DNA of 64,000 nucleotides from Pedobacter cryoconitis (GTDB taxonomy: Bacteria > Bacteroidota > Bacteroidia > Sphingobacteriales > Sphingobacteriaceae): assembly GCF_003259615.1 (NCBI RefSeq), contig NZ_QLLR01000027.1, positions 1-64,000 of the forward strand. Direction: 5' to 3'. Below the pieces are notes generated by a model. That model saw only the letters and a list, made by a program, of their open reading frames with translations, had not been told where the DNA came from and made no database searches. This document shows positions 17,116 to 26,495 of the stretch, in pieces. Made by a program: the position numbers and the translations under genes. Positions within the stretch are counted from its first letter, which is position 1, and the number at the start of each line of letters is the position of its first letter.

Positions 17116-18099
17116 ATGAGACAAAAAGGCGTTAAAATTATTGCTGTTGTACTAATTTGTTTAGGTGCCGTGTTCCCCGCCAGCGCTTCCGAATTAAACA
17201 ATCCTGGTTACAAAAACGCTGCTGAAGCTTCATTTCCTTCTTTACTTTCTGCTGCTGCTTTTAACAAGCTGTTTCCCTTAAGAAGCAAGTTTTATACTTA
17301 TGCTTCCTTAATGAAGGCTGTTCAGAATTTAGCACAACTTAAAGTTCAAGTAGAGAAAAGAGGACCTTTTATTTATAAAATTACCAGAACAGACCAGCGT
17401 ACAGGGAAAAAAACTGTGGTCCGTCAGGATAAAGACTGGAATGAAAGCTGGGCGCAGCAAAAAGAATATACCACCATCACTATTGACTATAGTCAGTTCT
17501 GTAACAGCGCAGATCCAAAGACTAATCAAAAAGAACTGGCCGCCTTTTTTGCACAAGCCGCACATGAAACCAGGGACGGAGCAGATGGTCAGTTCAATGA
17601 CGGGCTGATGCTCAAAAGGGAATTGGATACCACGAACGCTTATCTTGCTGTTAATGTAGTTTATCCTGCAGTTCCAGGAAAGAAATATTACGGACGCGGC
17701 CCGCTTCAATTAAGTTACAATGGGAATTACGGATTTGCTTCGGACTGTATTTTCGGGGATAAAAATAAACTACTGTCTGATCCCGATCTGATTCTCAGAG
17801 ACCCTGTCGTTGCCTTTGAAACTGCGCTCTATTTTTGGATGACCCCACAAGGCATTAAACCTTCCGCACATGAAGTAATTACAGGGAAATGGAAACCTTC
17901 AGCTGCGGATCAGGCGAAGGGTTGGGTTGCCGGATTTGGCCTGGTCACCAATATTATCAACGGCGCAATTGAGTGTAACCATGGAGAAAATGTGGCGGCT
18001 ATGAAAAACAGGACTGCTTATTATCAGCACTATTTGCGTTCATTTGGCGCGACAGATGTCCGGAAATGCTCCTGCGGATCAATGCAGCCCTTTCCTTAG
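17116..18099 (+). CDS. Secreted GH19 chitinase
   Basis: A 327-residue protein with a signal peptide (GVKIIAVVLICLGAVFPASA) and a complete glycoside hydrolase family 19 domain. Typical motifs are FFAQAAHETRDG, with the catalytic Glu in HET, and KKYYGRGPLQLSYNGNYG, the family signature. LYFWMTPQGIKPSAHEVITG and VTNIINGAIECN follow. It hydrolyses beta-1,4 bonds of chitin with inversion; here it would act in the periplasm or medium. There is no chitin-binding module. The 3' end overlaps the convergent GH3 gene by four bases. The GH20 hexosaminidase at 38-40 kb could finish chito-oligosaccharide breakdown. Confidence 0.9.
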   Translation: MRQKGVKIIAVVLICLGAVFPASASELNNPGYKNAAEASFPSLLSAAAFNKLFPLRSKFYTYASLMKAVQNLAQLKVQVEKRGPFIYKITRTDQRTGKKTVVRQDKDWNESWAQQKEYTTITIDYSQFCNSADPKTNQKELAAFFAQAAHETRDGADGQFNDGLMLKRELDTTNAYLAVNVVYPAVPGKKYYGRGPLQLSYNGNYGFASDCIFGDKNKLLSDPDLILRDPVVAFETALYFWMTPQGIKPSAHEVITGKWKPSAADQAKGWVAGFGLVTNIINGAIECNHGENVAAMKNRTAYYQHYLRSFGATDVRKCSCGSMQPFP

Positions 18100-19610
18100 G
18101 CGCTTAACATCGGTAAAATTTCATCTACATACTTTCTTTCATTAGCCAGACGTGGTACTTTATGCTGTCCGCCTAATTTACCTTTTGATTTCAGCCAGTT
18201 ATAAAAAGTATCTTTTGGGGCATTGTGAACTTTAGGTCTGCAAAGCGCCATGTTGTTGAAACGTTTCGCATCATAGTCAGAATTGATGTCCCTGAGCGTC
18301 TGATCCAGTATATCTACAAATTTCTCGAAATCATCAGGCTGCTGATCAAATTCTATGATCCATTCATGCCCTCCGGCATCATTTCCTTTGAAATAAATCG
18401 GACAGGCTGTATAATCTTTAAAAGCTGCGCCAGTTTCTCTGCAAGCTTTACTGATGGCCTGTTCTGCATTGTCAATAATCACCTCTTCTCCAAATGCGTT
18501 GATGAAATGTTTGGTCCGGCCGGTAATTTTGATTCTGAAAGGGGATAAAGAAGTAAACTGAACCGTATCTCCAATTACATAACGCCATAAACCAGCATTG
18601 GTAGAAATGATAATTGCATAGTTTTTATGTAATTCTACTTCACCAAGGCTCAGTGTAACCGGGTTATCATCACAAAGCTGCTCTAAAGGTAAAAACTCAT
18701 AGTAAATACCATAATCCAGCATCAATAACATTTCTTCAGAGTTTACCTGATCCTGGATGCCAAAGAAGCCCTCAGAAGCATTATACGTTTCCAGGTAATA
18801 CATATCCTCCCGGGGTATTAATTCTTTAAACTGCTCCCTGTACGGGCTGAAATTAACCGCACCATGGAAGTAAAGTTCCAGATTTGGCCATACTTCCAGT
18901 AAATTCTTCTTGCCTGTGATTTCCAGTACCTTTTTGGCCAGTACAATCGTCCAGGTGGGTACGCCTGAGATATTGGTTACGTTCTCTTTAATCGTGGCTT
19001 CTGCCATACGATCCATCTTTTGCTCATAATCATCCATCAAAGCAATTGAAATATCCGGCGTACGGTAGTATTCTGCCCACATAGGCAGGTTTTTAATCAA
19101 TACAGCAGAAAGATCTCCGTAAAAGGAATCTTCATTTAATTGATTAATCTGGTGGCTGCCGCCTAATACAAGTGCTTTCCCGGTCAGGATCTGGTTGGAT
19201 GGTTTGTTATTACAGAAGATTGAGATCATATCCTTTCCGCCCTTAAAGTGGCATTCTTCTAAAGCCTCAGGAGAGACTGGGATAAATTTACTTCTGTCAC
19301 TGGTTGTTCCGGATGATTTGGCGAACCATTTAATCTCTGAAGGCCATAGAATATTTTGTTCCCCCTGCAACATCCGCTCGATATAAGGTTTTAGAGAATC
19401 ATAATTCTGAAGCGGAACGCGCTGCTTGAACTGATCCGGGGTTTCAATAGACTTATAATCATATTTCTTCCCCCATTCTGTGTTCTCAGCACAGGAAATC
19501 AGGGTGTGAAACCATTCCTCCTGGACATCTATCGGATATTTCATGAAAAGCTCTATCTGGTGGACACGCTTTTTCATATACCAGGTGAAAATAGAATTTA
19601 CAATTGCCAT
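18096..19610 (-). CDS. GH3 (auxin-responsive) family acyl-acid amido synthetase
   Basis: A 504-residue member of the GH3 acyl-adenylate family, named after plant auxin-conjugating enzymes and unrelated to glycoside hydrolase 3. ATP-binding motif 1 is WFAKSSGTTSDRSKFIPVS near residue 95. Motif 2 is YLETYNASEGFFGIQ near 295, and motif 3 is GLWRYVIGDTVQF near 350. The family adenylates a carboxylate and joins it to an amine; bacterial substrates are mostly unknown. It is the last gene of recJ-lptB-GH3 with a gap of only 8 bases. The cell-envelope neighbour lptB hints at a lipid-related role, which is inference. Confidence 0.87.
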   Translation of the reverse strand: MAIVNSIFTWYMKKRVHQIELFMKYPIDVQEEWFHTLISCAENTEWGKKYDYKSIETPDQFKQRVPLQNYDSLKPYIERMLQGEQNILWPSEIKWFAKSSGTTSDRSKFIPVSPEALEECHFKGGKDMISIFCNNKPSNQILTGKALVLGGSHQINQLNEDSFYGDLSAVLIKNLPMWAEYYRTPDISIALMDDYEQKMDRMAEATIKENVTNISGVPTWTIVLAKKVLEITGKKNLLEVWPNLELYFHGAVNFSPYREQFKELIPREDMYYLETYNASEGFFGIQDQVNSEEMLLMLDYGIYYEFLPLEQLCDDNPVTLSLGEVELHKNYAIIISTNAGLWRYVIGDTVQFTSLSPFRIKITGRTKHFINAFGEEVIIDNAEQAISKACRETGAAFKDYTACPIYFKGNDAGGHEWIIEFDQQPDDFEKFVDILDQTLRDINSDYDAKRFNNMALCRPKVHNAPKDTFYNWLKSKGKLGGQHKVPRLANERKYVDEILPMLSA

Positions 19611-19618
19611 ACGATACC

Positions 19619-20353
19619 TTATAAGTTTTTACTGCGAAGTACAAAATTGGAACCCAGGTAGACCTTTCTTACCATTTCATTGGCGGCAAGTACTTCGGGA
19701 GTACCAGACTCCAGTATTTTACCTTCAAACAGCAGGTAGGCCCGATCCGTGATGGAAAGTGTTTCCTGAACATTGTGGTCGGTAATCAGGATACCGATAT
19801 TTTTATTTCTGAGTTTAGCTACGATGGTCTGGATTTCCTCCACAGCAATAGGGTCTACCCCTGCAAATGGTTCATCCAGTAAAATGAAATTAGGGCTTGC
19901 TGCCAGTGCTCTGGCAATCTCTGTCCTGCGGCGTTCTCCTCCTGATAAAAGGTCACCACGGTTTCTTCTTACTTTGTGCAAACTGAATTCATCAATTAAC
20001 TCTTCCAGTTTTTCCTGTCGCTCTACCCTGGTCATGGTGGTCATTTCCAGAATCGACAGGATGTTGTCTTCCACAGACAGCTTTCTGAAAACAGAGGCTT
20101 CCTGCGCTAAGTAACCGATCCCTTTCTGCGCCCTGCGGTACATCGCATCCTTGGTGATGTCTTCATCATCCAGGAAGATATTCCCTTCATTTGGTTTGAT
20201 CAGGCCTACAATCATATAAAAGGAAGTAGTCTTTCCAGCACCGTTAGGGCCGAGTAATCCTACAATTTCCCCCTGACTCACACTAAACGAAACATCGTTG
20301 ACGACCGTTCGCTGTTTGTATTTTTTTATAAGATTATCAGCTCTTAATATCAT
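19619..20353 (-). CDS. lptB: LPS export ABC transporter ATPase LptB
   Basis: A 244-residue ABC ATPase. Walker A is GLLGPNGAGKTTSFYMIVGL, the Q-loop is GYLAQEASVFRKLSVEDNI and the signature is LLSGGERRRTEIARAL. Walker B with catalytic Glu is FILLDEPFAGVDPIAVEEIQ, and the H-loop is ILITDHNVQETL. The RKLSVEDNI segment and the LSGGERRRTE signature are diagnostic of LptB. LptB powers LptFG to pull lipopolysaccharide from the inner membrane to the Lpt bridge. The start codon overlaps the recJ stop (ATGA), so the two are translationally coupled. The lptFG and lptC genes are not in the window. Confidence 0.93.
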   Translation of the reverse strand: MILRADNLIKKYKQRTVVNDVSFSVSQGEIVGLLGPNGAGKTTSFYMIVGLIKPNEGNIFLDDEDITKDAMYRRAQKGIGYLAQEASVFRKLSVEDNILSILEMTTMTRVERQEKLEELIDEFSLHKVRRNRGDLLSGGERRRTEIARALAASPNFILLDEPFAGVDPIAVEEIQTIVAKLRNKNIGILITDHNVQETLSITDRAYLLFEGKILESGTPEVLAANEMVRKVYLGSNFVLRSKNL

Positions 20354-22065
20354 TGATATGATTGGTTATTTATCTCTATTGCTTTAATATTCAATTGTAA
20401 ACGCTTCTGCTCTTTCCAGACATTTTCCTCTATCGTATAACAAACAGAGAAGGGTTGATCAGGTTTTAATAGTTGCTCAAATTCTGCCAGTCCGAATCCA
20501 ATGGTTTCAAAAATACTGGAATTTTGTTGTTTAATGCTCAACTTTAAATGTTTTGCCCCTACAATATAAGGTCTTCCCGCATAAAATACATCATGGCTCA
20601 CAAATACAGGAGCCGGGTTAGCCGGGCCAAAAGGTGCCATCTGAGCGAGTATACGCTGAAACTTGCCATCAATCTGGGTCAATGAAATTTCATTGTCAAT
20701 CAAAATTTCCGGACAAAGTAAATTTTCTGTTATCGTCGCCGCAACCACAGTTTCAAACCTTTCGGCGAAAGCTTCGATGTTTTCAGGCTTAATCGTCATT
20801 CCGGCTGCAAACTTATGCCCGCCAAATTGTTCCAGTAAATCAGCGCAGCTTAACAAAGCCTCATAAAGATCATAACCCGGTACCGAACGCGCAGATCCTG
20901 TCATCATTCCATTCGATAAAGTTAAAACGATGGTTGGCCTGAAATATTTCTCGGTTAAACGGGAAGCGACAATCCCGATCACTCCTTTATTCCACTGGTC
21001 ATTGTAAACTACCGTTGTTTTTTTATTGATCAGGATTTCAGATTCATCAATCAGTGCTAATGCTTCTGCGGTAATGTTCTGATCTGTTATTTTCCGGTCT
21101 GTATTCTGCAGGTTAATGAAAAGGCTTTGCTCGGTGGCCAGCGTATCTGCGGTGCACAATAACATTTTAACCGCCTGGTTCCCGTGATCCATCCGTCCGG
21201 CAGCATTAATCCGCGGTGCTAAAGAGAAGACGACATCAGTAATGGTAAAGTCTTTGTTTTTGCCGCAGCTGTCCATTAAAGCTTTCAGCCCGGTACAAGG
21301 GTTTGTATTGAGCTTGATCAGGCCATAATAAGCAAGGGTACGGTTTTCATCATTGATCGGAACAATATCTGCGGCAATGGAAACCATGACCAGGTCAAGG
21401 TATCTTTCGTAATTTTCTGCCGGAAGATTATGGGTGATGCAATAAGCCTGGGCGAGTTTAAAACCAATCCCGCAGCCCGCAAGTTCCTTAAAAGGATAAG
21501 GGCAATCCGACCTTTTAGGGTCAAGGACGGCAATTGCTGCCGGTAGCTCATCACCCGGTAAATGGTGGTCACAAATGATAAAGTCTATACCCAGTGTATT
21601 GGCGTAATCTATCTTATCATTTGATTTAATTCCGCAATCCAGCGCAATGATCAGCGTAATTCCCTGCGCCTTTGCATGGTCAATTCCTGCGGTAGAAATC
21701 CCGTATCCTTCTTTATGGCGGTCGGGGATATAATATTCAATAGCTGAAGTGAACTGACTGAAAAAACTAAAAGTAAGGGCTACTGAAGTTGTTCCGTCCA
21801 CATCATAATCTCCATAAATCATGATATTTTCTCCCGCAGCCAGTGCAAGGTCAATCCTGGCGATGGCTTTATCCATATCCTTCATTAAAAACGGATCATG
21901 TAATTGCGTGAGTTGAGGCCGGAAAAAGTCTTTAGCTTCCTGAAAAGAAGAGATACCCCGTTGTACTAATATTTCAACTAAACTTGTATCTATATTTAAC
22001 TGCTGTGCAAGCGAACCTGTTGTTTCTACTTTACCCTTTACGGCCTGCACCCATCTTTTCTTCAT
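20350..22065 (-). CDS. recJ: Single-stranded-DNA-specific exonuclease RecJ
   Basis: A 571-residue RecJ, the usual length. The DHH-family phosphoesterase core has YGDYDVDGTTSVALTF near residue 87 and IALDCGIKS. It also shows FIICDHHLPGDELPAAIAVL (motif III, DHH) and APRINAAGRMDHGNQAVKML (motif IV). The DHHA1 part contains GSARSVPGYDLYEALLSC and GGHKFAAGMTI, then an OB-like C-terminus. RecJ degrades ssDNA 5' to 3' in recombination and mismatch repair using Mn2+/Mg2+. First gene of the recJ-lptB-GH3 operon. It is divergent from the MBL hydrolase. Confidence 0.94.
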   Translation of the reverse strand: MKKRWVQAVKGKVETTGSLAQQLNIDTSLVEILVQRGISSFQEAKDFFRPQLTQLHDPFLMKDMDKAIARIDLALAAGENIMIYGDYDVDGTTSVALTFSFFSQFTSAIEYYIPDRHKEGYGISTAGIDHAKAQGITLIIALDCGIKSNDKIDYANTLGIDFIICDHHLPGDELPAAIAVLDPKRSDCPYPFKELAGCGIGFKLAQAYCITHNLPAENYERYLDLVMVSIAADIVPINDENRTLAYYGLIKLNTNPCTGLKALMDSCGKNKDFTITDVVFSLAPRINAAGRMDHGNQAVKMLLCTADTLATEQSLFINLQNTDRKITDQNITAEALALIDESEILINKKTTVVYNDQWNKGVIGIVASRLTEKYFRPTIVLTLSNGMMTGSARSVPGYDLYEALLSCADLLEQFGGHKFAAGMTIKPENIEAFAERFETVVAATITENLLCPEILIDNEISLTQIDGKFQRILAQMAPFGPANPAPVFVSHDVFYAGRPYIVGAKHLKLSIKQQNSSIFETIGFGLAEFEQLLKPDQPFSVCYTIEENVWKEQKRLQLNIKAIEINNQSYQ

Positions 22066-22120
22066 TTAGTTTTAGTTTTTTGTGTTTTTGCAAAGCGCTG
22101 TTCAGGCGGTAATGACGTTA

Positions 22121-22155
22121 GCATGAAGGTATTTCATGCAGGTTCCATATCTTTG
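22121..22155 (+). repeat. Dispersed hairpin element abutting a TATCTTTG box
   Basis: GCATGAA (22121-22127) pairs with TTCATGC (22133-22139), followed by AGGTTCCAT. The 15-mer TCATGCAGGTTCCAT (22134-22148) recurs exactly at 48082-48096. Its last base is the first base of TATCTTTG (22148-22155), a likely -7 element for the MBL gene, so the hairpin would sit over the promoter spacer. Confidence 0.5.
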
Positions 22156-22207
22156 TAAAAGATTGTAAATATATCATTAATTATTCTTTTGACTAACACC
22201 TACGCCA

Positions 22208-22975
22208 TTGCAAGTTTTCACTTTATATGAAGGTTCTTATTCTGTAGCAGCCGACAAAAAGTTCGTCCCTTTTAATCCTCAGACAGATAGCCCTAAAGAC
22301 AGACCCGGATCTCTATTTATTCACGTTAATCCTTTCCTTGTTAAATTTGGGGATAAATTATTGGTACTGGATACCGGACTGGGCTATAGTAACAGTAATG
22401 GAGAGCTGATTTTACATGAGAATATCCGCAAAGCAGGCTTTAATCCTGAAGATGTGGATTATGTTTTAATGTCGCACCTGCATTTTGATCATGCCGGCGG
22501 CATGGTGCATAAAGAGAACAATGGAATGGAGCTTAGTTTTCCGAATGCGACTTACGTGATCCAGCGCGGAGAGTGGGAGGGTGCGTTTACCAATGCTTCT
22601 TCCTCTTACAGAACGGAGATCTTTGATTTCCTTCAGCGCAATGCAACCCTGGTTTTCGTAGATGAAACCGGTGATTTAATTCCGGGCATCAAACATATCC
22701 TGACTGGCGGGCATACCCCTTTTCACCAGGCCTGGTTATTAGAAGATGAAGAAAATAAAGTGTTTTTTGGTGGTGATGTTTTGCCAGAGCCAGAAGAGCT
22801 GTACAAGAAATTTATCGCCAAATATGATTATGACGGCCGCAAGTCCATGGAATTAAGAGAAGAATTTGGACATAAAGCAGTTACTGAACACTGGAACTGT
22901 CTTTTTTATCATGGTAAAAGTAAAGCGACCGGTTTTATAGAGCTTGGTGAAGAAGGTCAGTTTAAAGTTATATAG
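22208..22975 (+). CDS. MBL-fold metallo-hydrolase
   Basis: A 255-residue metallo-beta-lactamase-fold protein. The Zn motif HxHxDH is SHLHFDHAGGMVH. Further ligands are His in LTGGHTPFHQ, Asp in FFGGDVLPEPEEL and His in LFYHGKSKATG. This set fits small hydrolases such as lactonases, but the substrate is not evident. The start is TTG at 22208: an in-frame stop lies five codons upstream and the next ATG is inside the HxHxDH region. The start MQVFTLYEGSYSV also fits the expected N-terminus. No signal peptide. It overlaps the convergent CheY-like gene by 8 bases. Confidence 0.85.
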   Translation: MQVFTLYEGSYSVAADKKFVPFNPQTDSPKDRPGSLFIHVNPFLVKFGDKLLVLDTGLGYSNSNGELILHENIRKAGFNPEDVDYVLMSHLHFDHAGGMVHKENNGMELSFPNATYVIQRGEWEGAFTNASSSYRTEIFDFLQRNATLVFVDETGDLIPGIKHILTGGHTPFHQAWLLEDEENKVFFGGDVLPEPEELYKKFIAKYDYDGRKSMELREEFGHKAVTEHWNCLFYHGKSKATGFIELGEEGQFKVI

Positions 22976-23375
22976 CCTGCGTATTTTTGCCTTCAAAGAG
23001 TTCCACAAGACGTTCAATAGAAAGGGGTTTAGAAATAAACCCTTTTACTGTTTTATAGGTTTTGGCTTTTTCAATATCATTCTCATAAACTGAAGAAGAG
23101 AGCATATACATGTCTATCTCAGTTTGTATCCCCAGTTTTTCATAAGCGTCCAAAAACTCCCAGCCATTCAGTACCGGCATATTGATGTCGATCAGGATCA
23201 GGTGCGGAAGAACTTCATTACCAGCTATTAATTCCTGCAGATATTCAATAGCCATTGACCCATTTGTCTTGGCAACCATTTTAGCCTCATAGCCTGTTTT
23301 TTCTACAATTTTCTTAATGATGAAGATGTTAATGTCATCATCGTCAATTACCAGCAGGTTAATTTTAGTATTCAT
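22968..23375 (-). CDS. Single-domain response regulator (CheY-like)
   Basis: A 135-residue stand-alone receiver. The acidic pocket is VIDDDDINIFI, the phospho-acceptor Asp is in LILIDINMPVLNGWEF near residue 63, Ser is in YMLSSSVYENDI and Lys is in GFISKPLSIERL. There is no output domain, so it would act through protein contact or as a phosphorelay step. Such regulators in Bacteroidota usually belong to hybrid kinase networks. No kinase is adjacent; the nearest is 6 kb away. Confidence 0.9.
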   Translation of the reverse strand: MNTKINLLVIDDDDINIFIIKKIVEKTGYEAKMVAKTNGSMAIEYLQELIAGNEVLPHLILIDINMPVLNGWEFLDAYEKLGIQTEIDMYMLSSSVYENDIEKAKTYKTVKGFISKPLSIERLVELFEGKNTQAI

Positions 23376-23470
23376 CAGCTTAATAGTTTATAGAAAGATC
23401 AGCGGGATTAATATAAAGATATAAAATAGAAACGTAAAGTAAATCTTTGAAGATTTATATATTTCAAAAA

Positions 23471-23500
23471 AGCAGGGTCATTTTTTAAAATGACCCTGCT
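23471..23500 (-). terminator. Terminator of gcvP
   Basis: AGCAGGGTCATTTT (23471-23484) and AAAATGACCCTGCT (23487-23500) form a perfect 14-bp stem. On the minus strand it is followed by a T-run (A-run at 23466-23470 on the plus strand). It lies 28 bases after the gcvP stop. Confidence 0.85.
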
Positions 23501-23528
23501 GCTTAATCAAAGGAATGTGAAGCTCAGT

Positions 23529-26417
23529 TTATAAACTAACCTCTTCTTCTTCCATATAACTTTCTATTGGCGGGCAGGCACAAACTAATGACCTGTCTCC
23601 AAATGAATCGTTAACTCTTCCAACTGAAGGCCAGAATTTATGTTCTGATACATAAGGCAACGGGAATGCTGCAGTTTGTCTGCTATAGCTATGTGACCAT
23701 TCATCACCTGTAACTTTAGCCGCAGTATGCGGTGCATTTTTCAATGGATTATCTAATTTATCCAAAGTACCGTTCTCCACCTGGGTAATTTCATTTCTGA
23801 TGGCAATTAAAGCATCACAGAAACGGTCAAGCTCATGTTTAGCTTCACTTTCTGTTGGCTCAACCATTAGCGTTCCAGCAACCGGGAAAGAAACCGTTGG
23901 TGCGTGGAAACCATAATCCATTAATCTTTTCGCAATATCAACAACCTCGATACCGAAGTTTTTGAATCCGCGGCAGTCCAGGATCATTTCATGTGCACAA
24001 CGTCCTTTACTACCAGAATAAAGTACCGGGTAATGTTTCTCTAAACGCGCTTTCATATAGTTCGCATTTAAGATTGCATATTCAGTCGCATTTTTCAGTC
24101 CTTCGCCACCCATCATTGCAATATAAGCATGAGATATAATCAGGATAGAAGCAGAACCCCATGGTGCAGAAGATACCGCATGAATTGATTTCTCATTGTT
24201 GATGTCAACTACAGCATGACCTGGTAAATATTTCACCAGGTGTGCAGCAACACCGATCGGGCCCATACCAGGACCACCACCACCGTGAGGAATACAGAAT
24301 GTTTTATGCAAGTTCAGGTGACATACGTCAGCGCCAATATTTGCAGGGCTGGTTAAACCAACCTGAGCATTCATATTTGCACCATCCATATAAACCTGTC
24401 CGCCATTGGCGTGGATAACTTCACAGATTTCAATGATACTTTCTTCAAATACACCATGTGTAGATGGATAAGTAACCATGAAACAAGATAGATTCGCTTT
24501 ATGCTCTTCCGCTTTTGCTTTCAGATCAGCTACATCAATATTACCATTTGAATCACATTTAACGATCACAATCTTCATTCCGGCCATCGCTGCTGATGCA
24601 GGATTAGTACCATGTGCTGAAGAAGGGATTAAAGCGATGTTACGCTGATGATCACCACGATCCTGATGATAAGCTCTGATCACCATTAAACCTGCATATT
24701 CTCCCTGAGCACCAGCATTTGGCTGTAAACTCATAGCTGCAAAGCCAGTAATTTCACTTAACCATCTGTCAATCTCGTTGAATACAGTGTAATAACCAGC
24801 CACCTGATCTGCCGGAGCAAACGGGTGAACACGGCCAAACTCTGCCCAGGTAACCGGGATCATTTCTGTAGTTGCATTTAACTTCATCGTACATGAACCT
24901 AAAGCGATCATAGAATGACAAAGAGAAAGATCTTTTGCTTCCAGTGATTTGATATAACGCAGCATTTCATGTTCTGAATGGTGCAGGTTAAATACCGGGT
25001 GCGTCAGGTAAGCCGAAGTACGTTGTAATTCAGCAGGGATTACAGTTTGAATATTTTTTTCTTCAGCAAGTTCAACGCTGTCCGCAGAGATCGCTTTTAC
25101 TTTAGAAAATATTTTATTCAGCAATTTGATGTCTTCAATAGAAGTAGTCTCATCTAATGCGATGGTAGCTACAGTACCGATGTAGTTCAGGTTGATTTCG
25201 TTATCGATACATTCTTTATGGATTGAATCTTTTAAATCACCTAAATCAACACGGATCGTGTCAAAGAAAACTTTGTTTAATTGTTTATAACCGGCTTGCT
25301 CAATTGATTGAGAAAGGGCAACAGCTAAACCGTGTGTTCTTTCTGCAATTAATTTAAGACCTTTCGGGCCATGATATACTGCATAGAAACTAGCCATGAT
25401 AGCTAATAAAGCTTGTGCAGTACAGATGTTTGAAGTTGCTTTATCTCTGCGGATGTGCTGCTCTCTTGTTTGCAGCGCCATACGTAAAGCATAGTTGTTG
25501 TGACTGTCAATAGTTACACCGATAATTCTTCCAGGGATAGAACGTTTATATTCATCCTTAGTAGCGAAAAATGCAGCGTGCGGACCACCAAAGCCCATTG
25601 GTACACCGAAACGTTGTGTAGTACCTACAACGATGTCAGCTCCCCATTCTCCCGGAGGAGTTAATAGTGTTAAGCTTAAAATATCAGCTACCACTGTTAA
25701 TTTAACATTTTTAGCGTGTGCTTTTTCAGCAAATGAAGTATAGTTGAACACTTCACCGTTTCCAGCAGGATATTGAACAATTGCACCAAAGAACTCTTCA
25801 GTTGCTTCAAATGTTTGGTGATCACCGATTACCAGTTCAATTCCGAATGGATTTGCACGTGTTTTTAAGATGTCTATAGTTTGAGGGAATAACAATTCCG
25901 AAACGAAAAACTTGTTTGCCTGTGTATTTTTACGCAAACTGAACTGCATAAACATCGCTTCAGCAGCAGCAGTACCTTCATCTAAAAGAGAGGCATTTGC
26001 AATTTCCATACCCGTCAGGTCAATCACCATAGTCTGGAAGTTCAGCAAAGCCTGTAAACGACCTTGTGCAATTTCAGCCTGGTATGGAGTATATTGTGTA
26101 TACCATCCTGGATTTTCCATCACATTTCTCAGAATTACTCCTGGAGTAGTGGTGTCATAATATCCTTGTCCGATATAAGATTTGAAAACTTTATTCAGTG
26201 AAGCCGTTTGTCTAAGGCTTTCCAAATATTCTTTCTCAGACTTAGCAACAGGTAAATTAAGTGGTTTTTTCAATCTGATTTTTTGAGGAACAGTTTGTTC
26301 AATCAGTTCTTCAATAGAATTCAGACCAAGGGTGCTTAACATAGCCTCAGTATCCTCCGCATTTGGAGCGATATGACGGTTTTTAAAGTCTTCTTTGTAA
26401 TGGATGTTTAAACTCAT
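23529..26417 (-). CDS. gcvP: Glycine dehydrogenase (aminomethyl-transferring), P-protein
   Basis: A 962-residue fused P-protein of the glycine cleavage system, which decarboxylates glycine and passes the aminomethyl group to the H-protein lipoyl arm. The N-terminal half opens with FKNRHIAPNAEDTEAMLSTL and has YTPYQAEIAQGRLQALLNFQ. The C-terminal half has SLQPNAGAQGEYAGLMVIRA, IPSSAHGTNPASAAMAGM and the PLP lysine in LNLHKTFCIPHGGGGPGMGP. The ATG at 26417 is preferred to an upstream codon at 26429 because MSLNIHYKEDFKNRH is the usual start. gcvT and gcvH are not nearby. Its own promoter and a palindrome precede it. Confidence 0.96.
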   Translation of the reverse strand: MSLNIHYKEDFKNRHIAPNAEDTEAMLSTLGLNSIEELIEQTVPQKIRLKKPLNLPVAKSEKEYLESLRQTASLNKVFKSYIGQGYYDTTTPGVILRNVMENPGWYTQYTPYQAEIAQGRLQALLNFQTMVIDLTGMEIANASLLDEGTAAAEAMFMQFSLRKNTQANKFFVSELLFPQTIDILKTRANPFGIELVIGDHQTFEATEEFFGAIVQYPAGNGEVFNYTSFAEKAHAKNVKLTVVADILSLTLLTPPGEWGADIVVGTTQRFGVPMGFGGPHAAFFATKDEYKRSIPGRIIGVTIDSHNNYALRMALQTREQHIRRDKATSNICTAQALLAIMASFYAVYHGPKGLKLIAERTHGLAVALSQSIEQAGYKQLNKVFFDTIRVDLGDLKDSIHKECIDNEINLNYIGTVATIALDETTSIEDIKLLNKIFSKVKAISADSVELAEEKNIQTVIPAELQRTSAYLTHPVFNLHHSEHEMLRYIKSLEAKDLSLCHSMIALGSCTMKLNATTEMIPVTWAEFGRVHPFAPADQVAGYYTVFNEIDRWLSEITGFAAMSLQPNAGAQGEYAGLMVIRAYHQDRGDHQRNIALIPSSAHGTNPASAAMAGMKIVIVKCDSNGNIDVADLKAKAEEHKANLSCFMVTYPSTHGVFEESIIEICEVIHANGGQVYMDGANMNAQVGLTSPANIGADVCHLNLHKTFCIPHGGGGPGMGPIGVAAHLVKYLPGHAVVDINNEKSIHAVSSAPWGSASILIISHAYIAMMGGEGLKNATEYAILNANYMKARLEKHYPVLYSGSKGRCAHEMILDCRGFKNFGIEVVDIAKRLMDYGFHAPTVSFPVAGTLMVEPTESEAKHELDRFCDALIAIRNEITQVENGTLDKLDNPLKNAPHTAAKVTGDEWSHSYSRQTAAFPLPYVSEHKFWPSVGRVNDSFGDRSLVCACPPIESYMEEEEVSL

Positions 26418-26439
26418 GACGGTTAACAATAAATTTGCG

Positions 26440-26471
26440 CAAAGGTATTAAAATTTCAGTTCCATTCCAAT
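26440..26471 (-). promoter_or_regulatory. gcvP promoter
   Basis: On the minus strand TACCTTTG (plus 26440-26447) is a full -7 match. ATTG (plus 26468-26471) lies 20 bases upstream as the -33 element. Transcription would start near 26433, about 16 bases before the ATG. Confidence 0.6.
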
Positions 26472-26478
26472 GGAATGG
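26462..26478. promoter_or_regulatory. Palindrome over the gcvP -33 element
   Basis: CCATTCC (26462-26468) and GGAATGG (26472-26478) form a perfect inverted repeat with an AAT centre. It covers the -33 element of gcvP and lies just after the pdxJ stop. It has no T-run, so an operator is more likely than a terminator. Confidence 0.4.
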
Positions 26479-26495
26479 GCTGATCTAAATATATT

